From Entamoeba histolytica HM-1:IMSS (Eukaryota > Evosea > Mastigamoebida > Endamoebidae), in assembly GCF_000208925.1 (NCBI RefSeq), contig NW_001914866.1:1-64000 (forward strand): a DNA stretch of 64,000 bases, written 5' to 3'. Within the stretch, counting starts at the first letter, position 1. Each line of letters starts with the position of its first letter. Below the pieces are notes generated by a model that was not told the DNA's origin, made no database searches, and saw only the letters and a list, made by a program, of their open reading frames with translations. Both the position numbers and the translations under genes were made by a program. Of the stretch, positions 30,292 through 39,907 are shown piece by piece.

Positions 30292-31884
30292 ATGTCAATT
30301 AAATCACAACATTCTTTCCGTTCATCTAAATTTAAATCACAAAATGGATCAACAAAAGATATTAGTAGTTTTGTATCTGAACAATCTTTTAAATCAACAA
30401 GAACAATTTCAATTAGAAGAAAACATCTTGATAATTCTTTTGTTATTTATTCAAGTGATGAAATAGATCCTGAAATACAAAATATTGCAGATTCTTGTAT
30501 TAATGATTTATCACAAATTAAGTTAGTATGTCAAAAAATGAAAGACTCTAATATTTATTTCTCATTTGATACAGAAATTGCACAAAGAATAGGTATTAAT
30601 GAAGATTGGGATGTTTCATTATGTAGAATGTATGTTAATAGATTATCCCGTAGTTATATAACATTACTTAAAACATTAGTTACTTCTATAAAAGATTGTT
30701 CTTCTGAATCAACTGAATTTTTATCTATTTGTCAATTTCTTCTTCCAATTGAATTACGATATTCATCTCAATTATCAATTTCTTTATTAGAGACATTATG
30801 TCATAGATTTGATGATGTATTTAATAATCCACAGTTTGATCCAATTTATCAATTCGATGATATTAATGTACGTTCTACATTATTTGCAGCTTCTCCTAGA
30901 GCATTAATAACATTACTATTTTTCCCACAACAACCAGAACCAGATTTTCCTAATAGACTAGCAATTTATTTATCTATTGCATTAGAACCAAATGAATTAT
31001 GTAAAAAACTAAGACAAGTATTTGATGGAGAAGATCTTAGTAAGAGAAATATTCAATGTATTGGTGCATTATTAAAACATTTAATTCGTATAAATCCAAA
31101 ATTACCATTAAAAGAAAATATAGGAGATATTATTGAAATTCCTGTAATAAAATCAGAAGTAAAAGTAAAAAGATTTTATAATAAAAAAAGTACAGGAAGT
31201 TCTATTGTTACTAATTCATCAATTTTAAAAAATAAAAAGAAAATTGGAGAATTAACAGATGTTAAATCAAAAATATTAGCAGAACAATTAATGGTATTTG
31301 ATTCATTACTATTAAATGATATTGAAACATCTGAATGTGTACAAATGAAAGAAAAACCAACAATTGATTTTTATTGTGAAATAATTGATAATCTTGGAAT
31401 GTGGGTATCATATTCAATTAAAACAGATACAAATGAAATTAATAGAATGAGATATTTTATTAAAGTTGCATTAGAAGGTTTAAAACATAATTCATTTAAT
31501 GTAAGTTATGCATTATATACAGGAATATCTCATTTTTCATTAAATAATATATTTAAAAAATTACCACATAAAAGTATTAAACAATTTGAAGAATTACAAA
31601 GAGTATTTGATATTTCTAAAAATTATATTATTTATAGAAACACATACTCTATTGCTCCTACTCCAAAAATACCTATTTTACCATTATGGCTTGGTGATAT
31701 TATTCATGCACATACTGCTTTTTCATCAAATAGAAGTGAAAATGGTTTATTTAGAATGGATGCTTTAAGAACAATTGCTAATGTATTATTATTAGTAAAT
31801 CATTCACAAAGAGTTGGATTTTTTGGAGAAGACTTAATTATTGATGAAATATTTGCAAAACTTTCAATGAAATATCAAATTTAA
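30292..31884 (+). CDS. RasGEF (CDC25-homology) domain protein
   Basis: A guanine-nucleotide exchange factor for Ras-family GTPases. The C-terminal ~230 residues carry the CDC25 pattern: a LWVS-like segment (here NLGMWVSYSI), R-M-R-Y-F-I-K-V-A-L-E-G-L-K-H-N-S-F-N, then a variable linker, L-P-H-K-S-I-K-Q-F-E-E-L, N-Y-I-I-Y-R, then P-K-I-P-I-L-P-L-W-L-G-D-I, which is where RasGEFs have P-x-x-P-xLG. The N-terminal 60 residues are Ser/Lys-rich and likely disordered; 60-290 is helical and may include a REM-like region. It is intronless. Its 3' end is 24 nt from the convergent TMK gene. Target GTPase unknown. Confidence 0.85.
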   Translation: MSIKSQHSFRSSKFKSQNGSTKDISSFVSEQSFKSTRTISIRRKHLDNSFVIYSSDEIDPEIQNIADSCINDLSQIKLVCQKMKDSNIYFSFDTEIAQRIGINEDWDVSLCRMYVNRLSRSYITLLKTLVTSIKDCSSESTEFLSICQFLLPIELRYSSQLSISLLETLCHRFDDVFNNPQFDPIYQFDDINVRSTLFAASPRALITLLFFPQQPEPDFPNRLAIYLSIALEPNELCKKLRQVFDGEDLSKRNIQCIGALLKHLIRINPKLPLKENIGDIIEIPVIKSEVKVKRFYNKKSTGSSIVTNSSILKNKKKIGELTDVKSKILAEQLMVFDSLLLNDIETSECVQMKEKPTIDFYCEIIDNLGMWVSYSIKTDTNEINRMRYFIKVALEGLKHNSFNVSYALYTGISHFSLNNIFKKLPHKSIKQFEELQRVFDISKNYIIYRNTYSIAPTPKIPILPLWLGDIIHAHTAFSSNRSENGLFRMDALRTIANVLLLVNHSQRVGFFGEDLIIDEIFAKLSMKYQI

Positions 31885-31908
31885 TTTATACTTGTATTCA
31901 ATTATGAT

Positions 31909-33810
31909 TTAATTTTGTGTTGTTTGTGTTAATGGTATTGTTTTTACTTTCTTTGCTAACTCAGCAATGGAAGGTCGTTCTACTCTATCTGAATTCCATA
32001 AATCACAAACTAATTGAGCAAATTCATGATTCATTCCATTTGGAATTTCATTCATATCAAAAATACGATCATTTGTTGATTGCATTTGAGAAAGTTCATG
32101 TGGAGTAACTTTAAATGTATCAGTTATTTGTTCACCATAATACATCATAACAAAAACATGTGCTAATGAGAAAATATCCATTGGATAATCAGCTTTCATA
32201 CTTGAATTAAATGCTATTGGATCCGTAAAATAGTTATATTTTCCTTTTTGATCAAATTTAACTGCTCCTTGTGCATCTGCTTTAATAATTTGTGAACAAC
32301 CACATAATTTAATATGAGGTCCTTGTGATAATTTAGTTGATGCAACAAGAATAGAAGATGGATTTAATTGTCGATAAATAAAATGGAAAGAATGTAACAT
32401 AGAAATAGCTGTTACAATTTCAGTTAACATTTTTCTTTTTAATTTAGGAGAAATAACTTGTTGATCAAGAAAATGATCAATTGTTCCTAATGGATAATAT
32501 TCTAATACAATACATGATAATTTATGTGAAATAGCTTTACCATAATATTTAGAAGCAAGTTGTTGTTCATTTAAAATTTGAAGAAATTTAATTTCTGAAC
32601 GTAATTGAATGTCTGGATTTTCTGCTTTTGTAAATGTTTTAATAAAGATTTGTTTTTGTTTCCACATTAATGAATAACATTGTCCAATATTTATTTCTGA
32701 TGGTGTTGCATTTTCTAAATCAAATTCATCTCCATCAATATATTCACTCTCTTGTGCTTCAGCACGAACATCAATATTTGATGTATACATCTTTTCTTGA
32801 TGTCTAATGGTGACAAGCAATTCAGCATTTACACGACATGAACATTTTAATTTAATTTGTGCAATAATATTGACTTGTGTTCCTGGTGCAATAGTACCTT
32901 CTATTGGGTCTAAAAGAATTTCATATTTTGGATTTTTAATTTCTTTTACTGAAAAATTCCATGGAGAATTTCTCATATTAACAATACTAAATTCATCAGT
33001 ATATGGAACTCTTACTTTTAATTTTTCAAATGACCCTCCAAATAACAATGTGTTCTTTGATAATTCCAATGGAAATGATGGTGTAGATGAAAAATATCTT
33101 CTTTCTGGAATCTTTGTATATACATCCCCTCGTTGTCTGAAAATAGCACGTCTTCTTCTCTTTGTAGAACGATCAGTATTATCAGATGACGTATCTGTAG
33201 AAGTATTTGTATCTGTATCTGTCATTGATGATGTAGTAGAATGATCTGACTTAGTTAACAAATCAATAGATGGTGGAGTACCTGTATTTCCTGATTTCTT
33301 TCCTTTTTCATCAGAAGAAGATGATGATGTATGGGTTGATATATTGGATGTATTAGATGTGGCATCTTCTCTTAACAATCTATATTTCTTTGCATAAGTT
33401 AAATATGCTGCATAAAGTAATACACAAAGAATACAAAAAGCAAATAACACAGCTGTGATAATATCCATTGTCAGTTCAGATGTATATGTGTCTTTAATAC
33501 ACTTTGAATTAGAATATTCATAATTCTTAGAACGATCACAAGTACATTCTTCAGTACATCCTTCTCCTCCATCACACTCTTCTCCTTCATCTATTACAAA
33601 GTTTCCACAAAGTGCAGTACAGTAAGGATAATTAATATAACCTTTTGCACATGAAGAACATCCATCCTCTGAATTAAATCCACCAAAACATTGTGACATA
33701 CAACTACCATCAGGTCGACATGTTGGGCAACCAACACCACATACATCAAGGTGATCTTTATCACCAAAGACACCAAAAATGAAACAAAAAATTAAAGTAA
33801 AGAATAACAT
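31909..33810 (-). CDS. Transmembrane receptor-like pseudokinase (TMK type) with MSP/ASH-like domain
   Basis: A type I membrane protein: signal peptide (1-16), a Cys-rich ectodomain of about 95 residues with CxxC units (C-G-V-G-C-P-T-C, C-S-S-C), one span (about 115-139) and a basic stop-transfer. A Ser/Thr/Asp-rich linker follows, then an immunoglobulin-like segment (about 245-355) whose pattern of IAPGT and IDVRAEAQES resembles MSP/ASH domains, then a C-terminal kinase fold. The VAIK lysine is kept (IFIKTF) and so is the alpha-C glutamate, but HRD is replaced by YRQ and the DFG by a Gly-Cys-Ser, so the catalytic base and Mg-binding Asp are both missing. It is therefore a probable pseudokinase of the large Entamoeba TMK family. 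Exact TMK group not assigned. Confidence 0.85.
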   Translation of the reverse strand: MLFFTLIFCFIFGVFGDKDHLDVCGVGCPTCRPDGSCMSQCFGGFNSEDGCSSCAKGYINYPYCTALCGNFVIDEGEECDGGEGCTEECTCDRSKNYEYSNSKCIKDTYTSELTMDIITAVLFAFCILCVLLYAAYLTYAKKYRLLREDATSNTSNISTHTSSSSSDEKGKKSGNTGTPPSIDLLTKSDHSTTSSMTDTDTNTSTDTSSDNTDRSTKRRRRAIFRQRGDVYTKIPERRYFSSTPSFPLELSKNTLLFGGSFEKLKVRVPYTDEFSIVNMRNSPWNFSVKEIKNPKYEILLDPIEGTIAPGTQVNIIAQIKLKCSCRVNAELLVTIRHQEKMYTSNIDVRAEAQESEYIDGDEFDLENATPSEINIGQCYSLMWKQKQIFIKTFTKAENPDIQLRSEIKFLQILNEQQLASKYYGKAISHKLSCIVLEYYPLGTIDHFLDQQVISPKLKRKMLTEIVTAISMLHSFHFIYRQLNPSSILVASTKLSQGPHIKLCGCSQIIKADAQGAVKFDQKGKYNYFTDPIAFNSSMKADYPMDIFSLAHVFVMMYYGEQITDTFKVTPHELSQMQSTNDRIFDMNEIPNGMNHEFAQLVCDLWNSDRVERPSIAELAKKVKTIPLTQTTQN

Positions 33811-33890
33811 CTTTTCTTATTTGACAATTTCAAGTTAATTTTTTCTTTTCTTCATTTTTTAATAACATTTTATTATTTTTTGTTATAAAA

Positions 33891-33896
33891 AACCCT
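33891..33896 (+). promoter_or_regulatory. AACCCT motif upstream of the Nop9-like gene
   Basis: AACCCT within AAAAAACCCTACAAA, 47 nt before the ATG at 33944. It is part of the recurrent translation-gene motif set. Confidence 0.35.
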
Positions 33897-33943
33897 ACAA
33901 AAAAAGAAAAAAAAAGAAGAAAGGAAAAAAGAAGAAAGACGAG

Positions 33944-35428
33944 ATGAGTGAGACATATAGATATCTTGAAGAATTGAGTAGAATTATTAAAGTAGATGAA
34001 GAAAATAGAGAAAGTATTATTTGGAATAGTGTTGAAGGAATTAAAGGAGAAGAAGACAGTATTTTTTGTAATAAAAAAGGTTCATTTTTAGTAGAAGAAT
34101 TTGTGGGGATGTATGGAAGAGAAGAATTAGATGAAATGATGAAAAGTATTGGGAAAGAGAAATATTATATAATAATCAATGATGCCATGGGGTCAAGAGT
34201 AATAGAAAGTATTTATAAAAGATATTCAATGATAATTGGAACAATGAAAGAAAAAGAAAGAGAAGAAAGTAATACAATAATAACAGAACCGATATATGAA
34301 CTAATCAAAGAAGAAGAAAAAGAGAATAAAATGGAAGAAGAAAAGAAATATACAATAAAAGAATTACTTACAGGAAAATATTCAGCACATGTAATTAGTG
34401 AAATGATTGAAGTAATGAGTCAATATTCAATGAATGAAAGAAATAAAGAAATCATAGAAAAAATAAGTGAATATGTAATAGATGAAGAAACACATGAAAT
34501 AGAAATAGAAAGTATTCCAATTATAATTAAATTAATAAGTAATAAAATGAGTAATATTGGGAAACAAATGATTAGAATTATTAATAATAATTCAATTCCA
34601 ATTAATGATCCAAATTGGTCAATAATTGTAGAAGAAAGTATAAAAGTAATGGATGATATAAATTTAAAAATATTTAGTCAAAAATATATTACACCAGAAA
34701 TAATTAATGATGGAATTGGTAATCATGTAATTCAAATATTTATTGAACAAAGTGAAGAAATTAAAGAAGTAATTGAAAAGATACTGAAAGAAATTGATAT
34801 TATTATTTCAAAGAAATATTTTATGTTAATAGTTAATGTTATGAAAAATATTAGAAAAATTGGTAATAAAAAAGAAGAAGATGAATGTATTAAAAGAATT
34901 AAAAATCATTTATGTGGAAGAGGAAATATCTTTGAAGAAGGAAGAAAAGAATGGATGAAAGGAAAAAGAGAATTTATTGAATATGGATATTGTATGATTC
35001 TTGAAACGTTAATTGAACAAAGAAAGAAAGATATGATGAAAGAATTTTATCAATTAAAAGAACAAAGAATTGAAGAATATATTAATAATAAAGAAGGAAG
35101 TCATGTTGTTGAAAAAATAATTGAATATAACACTAATGATGAAAATAACCAATTAATTGAAATGATAAGAGGAAAAATTTGGAGAATTAGTATGAATAAA
35201 AATGGTTCTTTTGTTATTGAAAAATTATTTATTAAAAGCTCAATTGATGGTAAATTAAAAATTATTGAAGAAATGAATAGTAATTATGAAGAAATTGAAA
35301 AGAATTTCATTGGAAGAAAGGTTATTGAGAAGATGAATATTATTGAATATAGAAATAATATTACTAAATGGAAAAGACTAATGAATATGAAAAAACAAAT
35401 TATTGAAACTATCGTTTCTAAAAAATAA
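33944..35428 (+). CDS. Pumilio-repeat protein, Nop9-like
   Basis: A 494-residue helical RNA-binding protein, rich in Glu, Lys and Ile, with degenerate PUF repeats recognisable by their second-helix motif: K-G-S-F-L-V-E-E, A-M-G-S-R-V-I-E, K-Y-S-A-H-V-I-S, G-I-G-N-H-V-I-Q, E-G-S-H-V-V-E-K, N-G-S-F-V-I-E-K and a final G-R-K-V-I-E-K. The G-S-R-V and Y-S-A-H-V forms recall Nop9, a nucleolar factor of small-subunit assembly, more than classic Pumilio. No other domain is seen. It is intronless, with a purine-rich leader before the ATG. Puf6 or a lineage-specific PUF protein are alternatives. Confidence 0.6.
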   Translation: MSETYRYLEELSRIIKVDEENRESIIWNSVEGIKGEEDSIFCNKKGSFLVEEFVGMYGREELDEMMKSIGKEKYYIIINDAMGSRVIESIYKRYSMIIGTMKEKEREESNTIITEPIYELIKEEEKENKMEEEKKYTIKELLTGKYSAHVISEMIEVMSQYSMNERNKEIIEKISEYVIDEETHEIEIESIPIIIKLISNKMSNIGKQMIRIINNNSIPINDPNWSIIVEESIKVMDDINLKIFSQKYITPEIINDGIGNHVIQIFIEQSEEIKEVIEKILKEIDIIISKKYFMLIVNVMKNIRKIGNKKEEDECIKRIKNHLCGRGNIFEEGRKEWMKGKREFIEYGYCMILETLIEQRKKDMMKEFYQLKEQRIEEYINNKEGSHVVEKIIEYNTNDENNQLIEMIRGKIWRISMNKNGSFVIEKLFIKSSIDGKLKIIEEMNSNYEEIEKNFIGRKVIEKMNIIEYRNNITKWKRLMNMKKQIIETIVSKK

Positions 35429-35646
35429 TATTGAATCTTTTTATTTTGATTGATTTTTTGATTAATTTCTTTTTTTTTGTTTTTTTTTTGAGATAAATGT
35501 AATTATCAAAAAATTTGAAAAGAAAAATATTAGAAAAAGAATCAATTCAGAGCATTTGGTTCTTAACTTTCTGTTCTATAACTCTATCAAATAAACTAAG
35601 TTTTTTTCTTTAAATATATGTTGAATTGAAAAAGAATGTTGATTAT

Positions 35647-36773
35647 TTAAAACTCATCCATTGATCTATCTTCATCTTTTGTAGGATTATCTACTTTTTT
35701 GAAGACACCTTTTGGTGTTTCATAATGACCTCTTCTTTTTTGTTTATAAACATGACTCCACTCCCACCCATTGTCTTCAGCAACACAAATTGCATTGTCA
35801 GTGCTTTTTTTATCAGTAAAACAAATAAACACTGTTCCAGTTGGAAATTACTTATTCATTTGAATATAGATGCTATAAATTTTACCACAACCTTTGAAAT
35901 AATTAGAAATACTTTTTCGAGTGACCTTGTTACGTTTCTTAAATTTAATTTTTAAATTATAGTTTTTATACAGAGATGTTAGATTTTCTTCTTTTTCTTG
36001 TGCCTTTTCTTTTTTTGATTTATATAATTCGATATGAATATCTTTTCCTAATACATTTTCTGTTGGACTATTTAATGCTTTTGTAGCATCTTCTTCATTA
36101 ATATAAGTAATAAATCCATTTTTCTTTTTGAGAGTTTGTTCAAGACGAAAGAAACATTTTATTTTCTTATCCTTTTTTTCTATTTCTCCAAATTTTGAGA
36201 AATAAGTAATAATATCAATATCTTCTACTGTTGAATCAATATTTGTTACATAAATACAATTGTGTTTATTAACAGGTTTATTAAATGGTTCAATAATAAA
36301 ATTTTGATCTCCTATTTGTTTTTGAATCTCTCTTTTTGAATCAAGTACCTTTTGACATTCTTCTTCAGTTTCAAATTCAACATATCCATATCCATTTGAT
36401 TGTTTATTTTTATTTAATGATATGTTACAACTTATTACATTACCATATGTTTCCATTATCTTTGAAATTGTTCCTTCTCAACTAATCTATCTATTCCTTT
36501 TACATATAATTTATGACAAGTTAATACATCATCTTTATATAATGATATATTCAAATGACAGCCAAAACACTCTATTCCATTATATTCTTTAACTAATTCT
36601 TGAGCAATTTCTGGATTAACCATACTAATTAAAAGTACTTTTCTTTTTCCTTGTTCAACATGAGTAAATTCAATATTGTCTTGAATCCTTTCATTAAATA
36701 ATTCAATTATGTTTTTTTCATCTACACCATTACTGAACCCTGTGACATATACAAGAGTGTTTTCACAGCTCAT
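35647..36773 (-). pseudogene. Broken four-RRM PABP-like RNA-binding protein gene
   Basis: Three consecutive minus-strand pieces (36456-36773, 35848-36456, 35647-35847) form one ancestral gene with four RRM domains, like a polyadenylate-binding protein. RNP2-like strands are L-V-Y-V-T-G-F, K-L-Y-V-K-G-I, C-I-Y-V-T-N-I and a weak K-I-K-F-K-K. The first two pieces are separated by a one-base frameshift (missing T near 36466) in the middle of RRM2. The second and third are in the same frame but separated by TAA at 35848-35850 inside RRM4. Removing the TAA by splicing would need a 20-nt intron, which is not credible. Either this is a recent pseudogene or the assembly carries two errors. Alternatively 35848-36456 encodes a truncated two-RRM protein. 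Confidence 0.7.
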
Positions 36774-37920
36774 GTACTATATTTTTCATTTAAAAGTTTT
36801 GCATCATTCTCGTTTTTATATTCATTCTATTTTTTTTTTCAGAACTTATGTTTTATGTTTCTATAATATTTTCTGCAATGTATTAGAAGATTAATTCAAG
36901 CAAAAAGAATTATTCATTAAAATAAAATTAATATTTCACAAAATTGTTCAAAAAATAATACAATTGTTGATAAAATTTGAATGAGTTATGTTATAAAAAT
37001 AAACTTTATATTTTATTACTTAATAATTTGAAAATATATTATAATAGGTCATCTTTATTATTTAAACACAATTAAATATATTCTTATTAATGAAATAAGT
37101 AATTTTTTGCTAAAAAGAATCAATACTTACTCATATGATTATGTATTATAGAAATTGAAAATGACATTAAAGCAAACTATTTCTTATTTTATTTTTTGCA
37201 AGTACAGGAAAAAAAGATTAAACCACTTCACAATTATATTATTATAGTCAGATAATTTTAAATAATGAATATAAATTTCATTTAAAATTATATATGTTGA
37301 TAAACTATTGCTAAATTTATGTATCTAATATTATTAGAAAATATTCAAAAATATTGTTTAAGAATATAATATTTACTTAGACATCAAAAATAAGAGACTA
37401 ATATGTTATCATTTAATTTATATTATTGAATATTCATTGTTTCTTTTTTATTGAATACAGAATAACACTTAAAATTTAATTTGAATATATATCTGACAAT
37501 TATTTAAACTTACTTAATAAACTCATAGAGAAAGCTATTGAATGAGGGACAACCAATTTATAAAAATTTTGTTAATAAATTAAATGACATTACTAGACCT
37601 AAACCAGTAACTACATTTTTAATCATTATACCTTGAATGAAAGAATTAGAAAAAAATTAAAGAAGAAGAGTTATCTAGAAGAAATTAAAAATGAAAGATT
37701 CATGATAATAATAAGAGACCATAAATATTTAAGAAAAAGAGAACAATAAATTACCAATACAATAAAGAAGAAATTAAAGAGTTTTAAATTAAAATATAAG
37801 AATTAGTATCAAGAGAAAAATTTCTATTCTATTAAGTTATTGAAAGAACAAAAACACATAATTGAAAAAAAATAAAACAATTAAATAATAATCAATTAAT
37901 TAAATATTAATAGAATTAAC
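36774..37920. other. Intergenic region before the LINE remnant
   Basis: More than 1 kb of AT-rich DNA. From about 37620 to 37860 the plus strand contains lysine/glutamate-type codons interrupted by stops, possibly an old decayed ORF, but I cannot assign it. Otherwise empty. Confidence 0.5.
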
Positions 37921-38580
37921 TTCTATTCTTCCTGCCTTAGTGGAGACTAATCTCATCACTTCTTCTAGTAGCTCTACGGAGTATTTTTAGTTATGACCTC
38001 CGCAGTATTCCATGACATCCATCATGTTTTTTATGACAAGGTTTTTTACTTCTTTCTCGATGTCAATTTCAATTTTTAACTCTTTAATTATTCTGATACT
38101 TTCTTTATTTATTAATCCATTTATTGAAATTACTACTGGAATTATTCTTACATCTTTTAATTTTTCTATTTTCATTAGCCTATTCTTTAATTCCTTATAC
38201 TTATTTCTTTTCTTCAAATAGGCTCCATTAATATTGTGATCAGCCACAATAGTCATATCAAATAATAGATCAGTTTTGTTCTTTTTATCTAATACGTATA
38301 TGTCTGGTATTTTGTGATATTGTCATTCACTTTTAAGTATTATTTGTTTGTTCCATATCATAGTAATGTCTTTATATTTGAATATTGTTTCATATGGAGG
38401 TTTTTATATTTTTTATTTCCTGTATATTTTCTTATTAATCCCTCCCATATTATAATGCCTATATTGTCATGTTTCTCCATTTGTGATTTATTATGACAAA
38501 TACAAGAGAGTAGAATGTGTTATACTGTTACTGTCTTGTCTTTACAAAGTTGGCAGTATTTTAATCTTTCATTTTTCAAA
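37921..38580 (-). mobile_element. 5'-truncated Entamoeba non-LTR retrotransposon (LINE) fragment
   Basis: The minus strand carries the C-terminal part of a LINE ORF2 of the restriction-like-endonuclease (R4/NeSL-like) kind found in Entamoeba EhLINEs. In order there is a CCHC zinc knuckle with one in-frame stop (C-Q-L-C near 38545, H-I-L-L-S-C near 38515), a frameshift and stop near 38330-38365, then an intact stretch: K-I-P-D-I-Y-V-L-D-K-K (the endonuclease PD...D core), A-D-H-N-I-N-G, V-I-P-V-V-I-S-I-N-G and an end at Y-C-G-G-H-N with stop at 37987-37989. About 65 bases of 3' UTR follow to about 37921. The reverse transcriptase is absent, so the copy is 5'-truncated and inactive. Exact borders and LINE subfamily are unsettled; I could not see a target-site duplication. 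Confidence 0.85.
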
Positions 38581-39001
38581 AAGAAAATAAAATAATCCAA
38601 AAATGGTATTAATGAAAAGAGTATTTTAATAGAAATAGTTTTGTATTAACATAAAAAATGCTAAACAATAAAAAAATTGAAACATAAGAAAAATAATGAA
38701 AAAATTAAATTTTCAAAAATAAGAAAAAAAAAGATAATTTTTTGGTTTTGTTTTACACTTTTTTTTTAAAATCTTAAAATTTTACTGAAAAAATTATACT
38801 CCTCAAAATAATTTCCTATTCAAATTTAAATAAAATAACTATACATTAATGCCATGCCTTAGAGAAAAGGATCTAATAAATAAAAGGAAAAGTCAAAATA
38901 AAAAGATTAAAATAAATAGACTTGGAGTTTATTTTTGCAAAAAGGAGGTTTTAGATTTCAATCTCATCTTGATATCACTTAATCCATTTTAGCTACAAGC
39001 C
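38581..39001. other. Intergenic region before the LIM protein gene
   Basis: About 420 bases of A/T-rich DNA between the truncated LINE end and the PB1/LIM gene. The last 60 bases contain a gttttag...ccattttag pair that could be a leader intron, but this is not supported by any reading frame. Confidence 0.4.
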
Positions 39002-39907
39002 ATGCCATTAATGAAAATTAAAGTAAAATACGGCACTGCCAATAAAATTGTCAACATAGAACGTACTTTACCTAATTTATATGAAGTGTTCATCAAAGAA
39101 ATTGAACAAAAATATTCAGGTGCTAAGTTCCAAATAATATACAAAGGTGATGGTACTTCTTTTAAAATAGTTGATACCAAATCTCTTACTGATGCTATTG
39201 AACATTGTATTGAACACAAACAACCATTTTTACAACTTGAAGGTCAAGATGAAGTAAAAGAAACTCCAAAGCCAGCCGCTCAACCACAAAAGGAGGTTGC
39301 AAAACCAACAACATCAACTCCAGCAAAACAACCAACTACACCAGCTAAAACACCAGCTACTGTTGCTCCCTCTACTCCAAGTAAAACAGAACCTACTCCA
39401 GCTTCCCCATCAAAACCAAAATTCTGTACCAACTGTGGTGCTAAATTAAGTGGAGGTAAATTCTGTTCTGAGTGTGGTGCTCCAACTGGTGAAAGTGCAG
39501 CCTCACATGAACCAACTACTCAACATAGACCAACTACACCACCACCATCAGCACTTGACGAAGACATTATTAAATGTGGAAAATGTGGTAAGCCAGTTGA
39601 AGGAGGAGTTAAGGCTCTTGGAAGATATTGGCACACTGATTGTTTTACTTGTTCTGTTTGTGGAGAGAAATTTGGTGGTAATAGAAAATTAATGGAACAT
39701 GATGGAAAACCAATTTGTTCAATTTGCTATGAAGAAACATGTGTCCCAAGATGCTTCAAATGCGGTAAGCCACTTGATGGTAAATACCTTGTTGTTGATG
39801 ACCATAATTACCATCCAAATTGTTTCGTTTGTACTCGATGTGGAAAACCATTTAATGGTTCTTATATGTTAATTAATGGTCAACCAGTTTGCAAGAAATG
39901 TGTTTAA
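39002..39907 (+). CDS. PB1 - zinc ribbon - double LIM protein
   Basis: A 301-residue adaptor. Residues 3-80 fit a PB1 fold (basic K-I-K-V-K start, then Y-K-G-D-G-T-S-F near 50 as an acidic OPCA-like turn). A Pro/Thr/Ala-rich linker follows to about 138, then a zinc ribbon of two CxxC pairs (C-T-N-C and C-S-E-C). Another Pro-rich linker leads into two LIM domains (about 194-245 and 251-301) with the usual C-x2-C ... W/Y-H-x-x-C ... C-x2-C ... C-x2-C spacing; the last LIM ends the protein. It probably docks at the actin cortex or membrane through LIM contacts and self-associates through PB1. Codon use is like that of highly expressed genes. Several LIM proteins are known in Entamoeba; I do not assign an orthologue. 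Confidence 0.88.
   Translation: MPLMKIKVKYGTANKIVNIERTLPNLYEVFIKEIEQKYSGAKFQIIYKGDGTSFKIVDTKSLTDAIEHCIEHKQPFLQLEGQDEVKETPKPAAQPQKEVAKPTTSTPAKQPTTPAKTPATVAPSTPSKTEPTPASPSKPKFCTNCGAKLSGGKFCSECGAPTGESAASHEPTTQHRPTTPPPSALDEDIIKCGKCGKPVEGGVKALGRYWHTDCFTCSVCGEKFGGNRKLMEHDGKPICSICYEETCVPRCFKCGKPLDGKYLVVDDHNYHPNCFVCTRCGKPFNGSYMLINGQPVCKKCV

Noticed and set aside
37620..37860. Lys/Glu-rich codon stretch on the plus strand before the LINE remnant
   Set aside because: Several stops and no matching family; A/G-rich DNA gives such text by chance.
37900..38600. Target-site duplication flanking the LINE remnant
   Set aside because: I could not find a convincing direct repeat at both ends; both flanks are low-complexity A/T.
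38940..38992. Possible leader intron (GTTTTA...TTTTAG) before the PB1/LIM gene
   Set aside because: The donor does not match the GTTTGT pattern and no coding frame tests it.
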